Below are positions 54,635 to 64,000 of a stretch of DNA of 64,000 bases, in pieces. Position numbers and translations under genes: made by a program. Source of the DNA: Streptomyces sp. NBC_00094 (lineage in GTDB: Bacteria; Actinomycetota; Actinomycetes; Streptomycetales; Streptomycetaceae); contig NZ_JAPEMB010000001.1 of the NCBI RefSeq assembly GCF_026343125.1, forward strand, positions 1,302,001 through 1,366,000, written 5' to 3'. Position 1 is the first letter of the stretch. Each line of letters begins with the position of its first letter. The notes beneath the pieces were generated by a model, which searched no databases, was not told the DNA's origin, and saw nothing but the letters and a program-made list of their open reading frames with translations.

Positions 54635-55222
54635 TCAGCCGCTGATGTCCGGGTCCCCGGAAGACAGCACCATCAACGTTAGCAGCTCGCGCGCGACGTC
54701 CTCGACGGAGGTGTTGACGAGCGTGGTGTCGAACTCCGCCTCGGCGGCCAGCTCGATCTTCGCGGCCGCCAGCCGGCGCTCGATCACCTCGGGCGACTCG
54801 GTGCCGCGGCCGGTGAGCCGGCGGACCAGCTCCTCCCAGCTCGGCGGGGCCAGGAAGACCAGCTGCGAGTCGGGCATCGAGTCCTTGACCTGACGCGCTC
54901 CCTGGAGGTCGATCTCCAGGAGCACGGGCTCGCCGGAGTCGAGGCGGTCGAGGACCGCGCCTCGCGGGGTGCCGTAGCGGTTGCCCGCGAACTCGGCCCA
55001 TTCGAGGAGTTCACCGTTGGCGATCAGCTTGTCGAACTCGTCGTCCGTGACGAAGAAATAGTGGACGCCGTGCTTCTCGCCGGGGCGGGGCTTCCGTGTC
55101 GTGGCCGACACCGAGAGCCAGACCTCGGGGTGGACCTTGCGCATATGAGCGACGACCGTGCTCTTACCGACCCCTGAGGGGCCGGAGAGCACGGTCAGCC
55201 GCGGACGTACCTCTGCTGCCAT
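54635..55222 (-). CDS. gmk: Guanylate kinase
   Basis: A 195-residue enzyme phosphorylating GMP to GDP. P-loop [19 protein letters not shown]-binding [22 protein letters not shown] and [13 protein letters not shown], and [20 protein letters not shown] at 55222. It starts 49 bp after the sIHF stop, in the usual actinobacterial operon. Gmk also links to (p)ppGpp control in some bacteria. Confidence 0.97.
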   Translation of the reverse strand: MAAEVRPRLTVLSGPSGVGKSTVVAHMRKVHPEVWLSVSATTRKPRPGEKHGVHYFFVTDDEFDKLIANGELLEWAEFAGNRYGTPRGAVLDRLDSGEPVLLEIDLQGARQVKDSMPDSQLVFLAPPSWEELVRRLTGRGTESPEVIERRLAAAKIELAAEAEFDTTLVNTSVEDVARELLTLMVLSSGDPDISG

Positions 55223-55271
55223 GCAGCGATTATTCCAGCTTTACCGGTGTGCCCGGGACGCGAGTCCCGGA

Positions 55272-55595
55272 TCAGGCGCCGGTGCTGCCGAACTCGCGCT
55301 CCAGGGAGGCGATCTGGTTGGAGCCGAGCCCACGGACGCGGCGGCTCTCGGAGATGCCGAGGCGCTCCATGATCTGCTTGGCGCGGACCTTGCCCACGCC
55401 GGGCAGGGACTCGAGCAACGCGGAGACCTTCATCTTGCCGATGACGTCGTTCTCCTGGCCGGTCTTGATGACCTCGTGAAGCGAGGCGCCGGAGTGCTTG
55501 AGTCGATTCTTGATCTCGGCCCGCTCCCGGCGAGCCGCGGCGGCCTTCTCGAGCGCGGCTGCGCGCTGTTCAGGGGTAAGGGGCGGAAGAGCCAC
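55272..55595 (-). CDS. sihf: Streptomyces integration host factor, nucleoid protein
   Basis: A 107-residue basic protein starting at the GTG at 55595 (MALPPLTPEQRAAALEKAA), exactly the length known for sIHF. N-terminal long helix (EKAAAARRERAEIKNRLKHS), then the H2TH-like DNA-binding region: KVSALLESLPGVGKVRAKQIMERLGI, SESRRVRGLGSNQIASLERE. It binds DNA, affects topology, sporulation and antibiotic production. A long leader upstream carries a structured inverted repeat. Related to mycobacterial mIHF. Confidence 0.96.
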   Translation of the reverse strand: MALPPLTPEQRAAALEKAAAARRERAEIKNRLKHSGASLHEVIKTGQENDVIGKMKVSALLESLPGVGKVRAKQIMERLGISESRRVRGLGSNQIASLEREFGSTGA

Positions 55596-55749
55596 GCCTA
55601 CGTCACCTCGGATGTCGATCTGTCGGATACGGACCGGTGAGGAACCTAGCGCCCCACACCAGTGGAGCAACGTGCAACGGAGTGGCCGTTGAACGCCTGC
55701 TCTGCCCCGGAGACTAGCGGCCGAGGCCGCTCCAGTCAGCGAGAACAGC

Positions 55750-55789
55750 GGAAAAGTCCTGGTCAGCATCGACCGACCGGGACTTTTCC
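55750..55789. repeat. 15-bp inverted repeat upstream of sihf
   Basis: Arms 55750-55764 (GGAAAAGTCCTGGTC) and 55775-55789 (GACCGGGACTTTTCC), one G-U capable mismatch, 10-bp spacer. About 155 bp before the sihf start. Confidence 0.75.
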
Positions 55790-55835
55790 GGCAAAACGAC
55801 CCGGTTTTGAGACAAGATTTCGTCAAGTAGTGAGA

Positions 55836-55868
55836 CGGCCCGGCGGAACGAGTCGTCCCACCGGGCCG
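55836..55868 (-). terminator. pyrF terminator hairpin
   Basis: Arms CGGCCCGG and CCGGGCCG, inner stem possible, 47 bp past pyrF; ends the pyr operon. Confidence 0.6.
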
Positions 55869-55914
55869 ATCCGCTCCGACCTGCGGATTGACCGCGAGGC
55901 CGGCGCGGAGCCGG

Positions 55915-56798
55915 TTACGCGCCGACGGCCGCGCGGATCTCGTCCGCGTACCGGTCCGCCGAGGCCCGCAGGGCGGACACGTCCGGACCGTGACGCAGAA
56001 CACCCCGACTGACGTTCGGTACGACGTTGCGGACCGCCGCGCCGAAGACGGCGGGGAGGTCCGCCGGCGTCGCGCCCTGGGCGCCGATGCCCGGCGCGAG
56101 GAGCGGGCCGTTGATGTCCAGGTCGAAGGAGGACAGGTCGCCGAGGGTGGCGCCGACGACCGCGCCGAAGGAGCCCATGGGGGTCTCCCCCGCGTTCTCC
56201 TCGGCGAGGTGGGCCAGCATGGTCGCGCCGATGGTCCGGCCGTCCTCGCGGACGGCCCGCTGGACCTCCGCGCCCTCCGGGTTCGAGGTGAGCGCCAGGA
56301 CGAAGAGACCGGCGCCGGACTCCCGTGCCAGGTCGACGGCCGGCTTCAGGGAGCCGTAGCCGAGGTACGGGGAGACCGTCAGCGCGTCGGAGAAGAGCGG
56401 GGAGTCCTTGCTGAGGAAGGCCTCCGCGTACGCGGCCATCGTGGAGCCGATGTCGCCGCGCTTGGCGTCCATGACGACCAGGCCGCCGGCCGCGCGCAGG
56501 TCGGAGACGGCACGCTCCAGGACGGCGATGCCGCGCGAGCCGAAGCGCTCGAAGAAGGCGGCCTGCGGCTTGAAGACGGCCACGGAACCGGCGAGCGCCT
56601 CGACGACGGTGAAGGTGAAGCGCTCCAGGCCCGCGATGTCGTCGGACAGGCCCCAGGAGTCGAGCAGGGCGGCGTGCGGGTCGATGCCGACGCAGAGGGG
56701 GCCGCGCTCGTCCATGGCGGAGCGCAGGCGGGTACCGAATGTCAGGGGCCGCCCGGAGGGCGTCGGTGAGGGGCGGTGGTCGGGCGACGGGAGGGCGG

Positions 56799-56802
<4 letters not shown>
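55915..56802 (-). CDS. pyrF: Orotidine 5'-phosphate decarboxylase (type 2)
   Basis: A 295-residue enzyme making UMP, the last step of pyrimidine synthesis. GTG start at 56802 overlaps the pyrD stop (GTGA). Type-2 signature: [22 protein letters not shown] (the DAKRGDI motif with catalytic Asp-Lys-Asp), and [15 protein letters not shown] at the start. The family is the longer form found in actinobacteria and archaea. Last gene of the pyr operon. Confidence 0.96.
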
Positions 56803-57908
<1,106 letters not shown>

Positions 57909-58153
57909 GGAGCCGAATCCCTCGTGTGAGTGATGGTGTAGAGCGCCGCCACGGCTCTACGCTGCCCACACCCGGCACCCAAATGTCGGGGCTACCGCCG
58001 GGCTGGCGGGAAGTGATGTCTGTGGAGCCGGTGTAAGACCGTTGGACAGTTCCCTGTCCCTCGCCTTAACCGGGACGGCGGTCGGCGTCGAAGCAGAAAG
58101 ACCCGCGGGTGACCGTCGGGATCCGCCCGCACTGGGCGGAAGAGGTCAAGAAG
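57909..58153 (-). promoter_or_regulatory. Region before pyrD, probable pyrDF promoter
   Basis: Non-coding. It follows the carB hairpin on the minus strand. No clear -10/-35 pair is claimed. Confidence 0.3.
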
Positions 58154-58187
58154 AGGGGGACACCGTCGTGCCATCCGGTGTCCCCCT
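58154..58187 (-). terminator. carB terminator hairpin
   Basis: Arms AGGGGGACACCG and CGGTGTCCCCCT (12 bp perfect), loop 10 nt, 15 bp past carB. Confidence 0.75.
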
Positions 58188-58202
58188 GATTCTCACCCGC
58201 TG

Positions 58203-61503
<3,301 letters not shown>

Positions 61504-61511
<8 letters not shown>

Positions 61512-62667
61512 GCTCGGCCTCCATCAGGGATACGAAGCGGTCGAAGAGGTACGCGGCGTCGTGCGGGCCCGCGGCCGCCTCGGGGTGGTACTGGACGGAG
61601 AAGGCCGGCTGGTCGAGCAGCCTGAGGCCTTCGACGACGTCGTCGTTCAGGCAGACGTGGGAGACCTCGGCACGCCCGAAGGGGGTGTCGGAGACCTTGT
61701 CGAGGGGCGCGTCGACGGCGAAGCCGTGGTTGTGCGCGGTGACCTCGACCTTGCCGGTGGTGCGGTCCTGGACCGGCTGGTTGATGCCGCGGTGGCCGTA
61801 CTTCAGCTTGTAGGTGCCGAAGCCGAGGGCGCGGCCGAGGATCTGGTTGCCGAAGCAGATGCCGAAGAGCGGGGTCTTGCGCTCCAGGACGGCGCTCATG
61901 ACGGCGACGGGGCCGTCGGCCGTGGCCGGGTCGCCCGGGCCGTTGGAGAAGAAGACACCGTCGGGGTTGACGGCGTAGATGTCCTCGACGGCGGCGGTGG
62001 CGGGCAGCACGTGGACCTCGATGCCGCGCTCGGCCATCCGGTGCGGGGTCATGCCCTTGATGCCGAGGTCGACGGCGGCGACGGTGAACTTCTTGGTGCC
62101 GATCGCGGGGACGACGTACGTCTCCTTGGTGGCGACCTCGGCGGAGAGGTTCGCGCCCTTCATCTGGGGCTGCTCCTGGACCTTGGCCAGCAGGGCCTCG
62201 TCACGGACGCCGTCCCAGGCCGCGCCGGAGAAGATGCCGACGCGCATGGCGCCGCGCTCGCGCAGGTGGCGGGTGAGGGCGCGGGTGTCGATGCCGGAGA
62301 TGCCGACGACGCCCTGGCGCTCCAGCTCCTCGTCCAGCGAGCGCTGGGCGCGCCAGTTGGAGGAGACGCGGGCGGGGTCGCGGACGACGTAGCCGGAGAC
62401 CCAGATGCGGCCGGACTCGGGGTCCTCGTCGTTGACGCCGGTGTTGCCGACGTGCGGGGCGGTCATGACGACGACCTGGCGGTGGTACGACGGGTCGGTG
62501 AGGGTCTCCTGGTAGCCGGTCATGCCGGTGGAGAACACGGCCTCGCCGAAGGTCTCCCCCACGGCCCCGTAGGCGCGGCCGCGGAAGATGCGGCCGTCCT
62601 CCAGGACGAGTACGGCGGGAGTCGCCTTCTGCCTCTGAGAGGCGTCTCCCTGGATGGAGGTCGTCAT
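61504..62667 (-). CDS. carA: Carbamoyl-phosphate synthase small subunit (glutaminase)
   Basis: A 387-residue glutamine amidotransferase supplying ammonia to CarB. ATG at 62667 overlaps the stop of the preceding gene by 4 bp. N-terminal [22 protein letters not shown]; class-I amidotransferase with nucleophile Cys in [16 protein letters not shown] and His-Glu in [11 protein letters not shown]. The Phe instead of Leu and Asn instead of His near the nucleophile (GICFGNQ) is a variation also seen in other actinomycetes. It overlaps carB by 8 bp. Confidence 0.97.
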
Positions 62668-63239
62668 CGTGCGATGCCTTCCGTCGTGGTTGCGTGGTTC
62701 ATGGAGTTGAGGGCCTCGACCCAGGCGGTGTGCTCGGCCGCCCGGTCGGAGCGGAAGCCGGAGTCGAGCAGCTTCTCGCCGTGGGCCCAGGTGACGATCA
62801 GGAGACCGCCCTCGGCGAGGACCTTGCCGGCGATGCCCTTGTCGAGACGGGCCTCGCGCAGGGCCGCCGCCGGGATGAAGAAGTCGTTCGCCCCGGGGCG
62901 TACGACCGCGATCCCCGCGTCGGTGAGCGTGAGCTCGACGCGGCTGCGGGTGCCGAGGCCGTGGGCGACGATCCGGTCGAGCCACTGCCCGGCGGTCGTG
63001 GACCCGTGGTAGCGCCCGCTGAGGGTCAGTTTCGCCGGACCGGCGGTCTCCGGCGCGGTGGGCAGCTCGGGCAGGTCCGACTGGAGGCTGCCGCGCCACT
63101 TCCATCCCTGGCGCATCAGCCAGTAGACGAAGGCGATGAAGAGCAGCAGTCCGGCGACCCAGCCGAGGCGGTCGGCCCAGTCGGTCACCTCCGCCGACTT
63201 CTGTTCCGCCTCTGCGGCGATTGCGATGAGTGGTGTCAC
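62664..63239 (-). CDS. Small membrane protein with PH-like domain inside the pyr operon
   Basis: A 191-residue protein, GTG at 63239 overlapping the pyrC stop. One transmembrane helix ([18 protein letters not shown]) follows a short N-terminal segment. Residues 65-185 look like a PH/beta-rich cytoplasmic domain ([72 protein letters not shown]). It is conserved at this spot in Streptomyces, between pyrC and carA, with 4-bp overlaps on both sides, so it is translated together with CarA. Function unknown; a link to pyrimidine enzymes at the membrane (PyrD is there too) is only a guess. Confidence 0.85.
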   Translation of the reverse strand: MTPLIAIAAEAEQKSAEVTDWADRLGWVAGLLLFIAFVYWLMRQGWKWRGSLQSDLPELPTAPETAGPAKLTLSGRYHGSTTAGQWLDRIVAHGLGTRSRVELTLTDAGIAVVRPGANDFFIPAAALREARLDKGIAGKVLAEGGLLIVTWAHGEKLLDSGFRSDRAAEHTAWVEALNSMNHATTTEGIAR

Positions 63240-64000
63240 GCCAGCTTCCCGTCCACGACCGTTGCCCGGCCCCGCAGGATGGTGTGGGTGACGCGTCCCG
63301 GCAGCTCACGACCCTCGTAGGGGGTGTTGCGGCTGCGGGAGGCGAAGTCCGCGGGGTCCACGACACCACGGTAAGCCGGATCGACCAGCGTCAGGTTCGC
63401 GGGCTCACCAGCCGAGACGGGTCGTCCGTGGCCCTTGGCCCGTCCGATGCGGGCGGGCGCGAAGGACATGCGGTCGGCGACGCCGGCCCAGTCGAGGAGG
63501 CCGGTCTCGACCATCGTCTGCTGGACGACGGAGAGCGCGGTCTCCAGGCCGACCATGCCCATGGCGGCCGCGGCCCACTCGCAGTCCTTGTCCTCGTGCG
63601 GGTGCGGGGCGTGGTCGGTGGCGACGATGTCGATCGTGCCGTCGGCCAGCGCCTCGCGCAGCGCGAGGACGTCCTTCTCGGTGCGCAGCGGCGGGTTGAC
63701 CTTGTAGACGGGGTTGTACGAGCGGACCAGCTCGTCCGTGAGGAGGAGGTGGTGCGGGGTGACCTCGGCGGTGACGTCGATGCCGCGGGACTTGGCCCAG
63801 CGGACGATCTCGACGGAGCCGGCGGTGGAGAGGTGGCAGATGTGGACGCGGGAGCCGACGTGCTCGGCGAGGAGGACGTCGCGCGCGATGATCGACTCCT
63901 CGGCCACGGCCGGCCAGCCGCCGAGGCCGAGCTCGGCGGAGACGATGCCCTCGTTCATCTGGGCGCCCTCGGTGAGGCGGGGCTCCTGGGCGTGCTGGGC
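63236..64000 (-). CDS. pyrC: Dihydroorotase, C-terminal part (5' end outside window)
   Basis: The frame runs past the window edge; about 254 residues are visible. It converts carbamoyl aspartate to dihydroorotate. Metal and substrate motifs: [46 protein letters not shown] and [19 protein letters not shown] (catalytic Asp). The N-terminal HxH zinc motif lies beyond the window. C-terminal [22 protein letters not shown] is typical of the composite domain in amidohydrolases. GTGA overlap with the next gene. Confidence 0.96.
   Translation of the reverse strand, partial: AQHAQEPRLTEGAQMNEGIVSAELGLGGWPAVAEESIIARDVLLAEHVGSRVHICHLSTAGSVEIVRWAKSRGIDVTAEVTPHHLLLTDELVRSYNPVYKVNPPLRTEKDVLALREALADGTIDIVATDHAPHPHEDKDCEWAAAAMGMVGLETALSVVQQTMVETGLLDWAGVADRMSFAPARIGRAKGHGRPVSAGEPANLTLVDPAYRGVVDPADFASRSRNTPYEGRELPGRVTHTILRGRATVVDGKLA

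Larger units (their letters stand above)
55596..55914. other. 319-bp region between sihf and pyrF: sihf leader and pyrF terminator
   Basis: No gene. It holds the pyrF terminator (55836-55868) and a separate inverted repeat (55750-55789) in the sihf leader or promoter, in an unusually AT-rich stretch for this genome (about 55750-55830). Confidence 0.6.

Overview
The window is a piece of a very GC-rich chromosome with dense, third-position-GC-biased genes and many GTG starts. The gene content and order are those of a Streptomyces core chromosome: pyrC-carA-carB-pyrD-pyrF, sIHF-gmk-rpoZ, coaBC, metK, priA, fmt, rsmB, rpe, guaB1, and ribD-ribE-ribM-ribBA-ribH-hisE-hisG. The genus call is inference from this content; no species can be named.

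Layout. 1-3.3 kb holds the end of a LuxR-type regulator facing a two-gene set (ImmA/IrrE-like metallopeptidase plus MAB_1171c-like membrane protein). 3.3-12.6 kb is one giant secreted polymorphic toxin (2931 aa: signal peptide, SpvB domain, VCBS/FG-GAP repeats, Rhs/YD core, pre-toxin segment, HINT autoprotease, about 110-residue toxin tip). A small CdiI-like immunity gene follows 7 bp downstream. 12.9-17.4 kb carries a Tat-type secreted C39-like peptidase, a P-loop kinase-like protein and an EccA-like AAA ATPase. 17.4-20.5 kb has two overlapping CNNM/CBS membrane proteins and a PH-domain membrane protein. 20.5-26.2 kb is the riboflavin operon, headed by an FMN riboswitch and running on into hisE-hisG. 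26.3-28.8 kb is a secreted GH18 chitinase with two DasR-like operator repeats in its promoter.

29-33.9 kb has a ROK repressor divergent from an MFS transporter around a clear dyad operator, then a uracil/xanthine-type permease and a DUF5995 protein. 33.9-39.3 kb looks like a lysine (or related amino acid) catabolism locus. It has close homologues of Pseudomonas lysine 2-monooxygenase (DavB) and 5-aminovaleramidase (DavA), an Lrp/AsnC regulator and an APC permease, and the same TTGCG motif recurs in both promoter regions. 39.7-44.9 kb holds a GDSL esterase, a GNAT acetyltransferase, GuaB1 (GMP-reductase type), a secreted RNase Sa-like lipoprotein with its barstar inhibitor, and a SorC-family regulator with a 14-bp tandem repeat over its start. 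45-64 kb is housekeeping, all on the minus strand except one HTH protein, ending inside pyrC.

The most distinctive system is the SpvB-Rhs-HINT toxin with its immunity gene. The DavBA/Lrp/permease locus and several unusual repeats and hairpins between genes come next.
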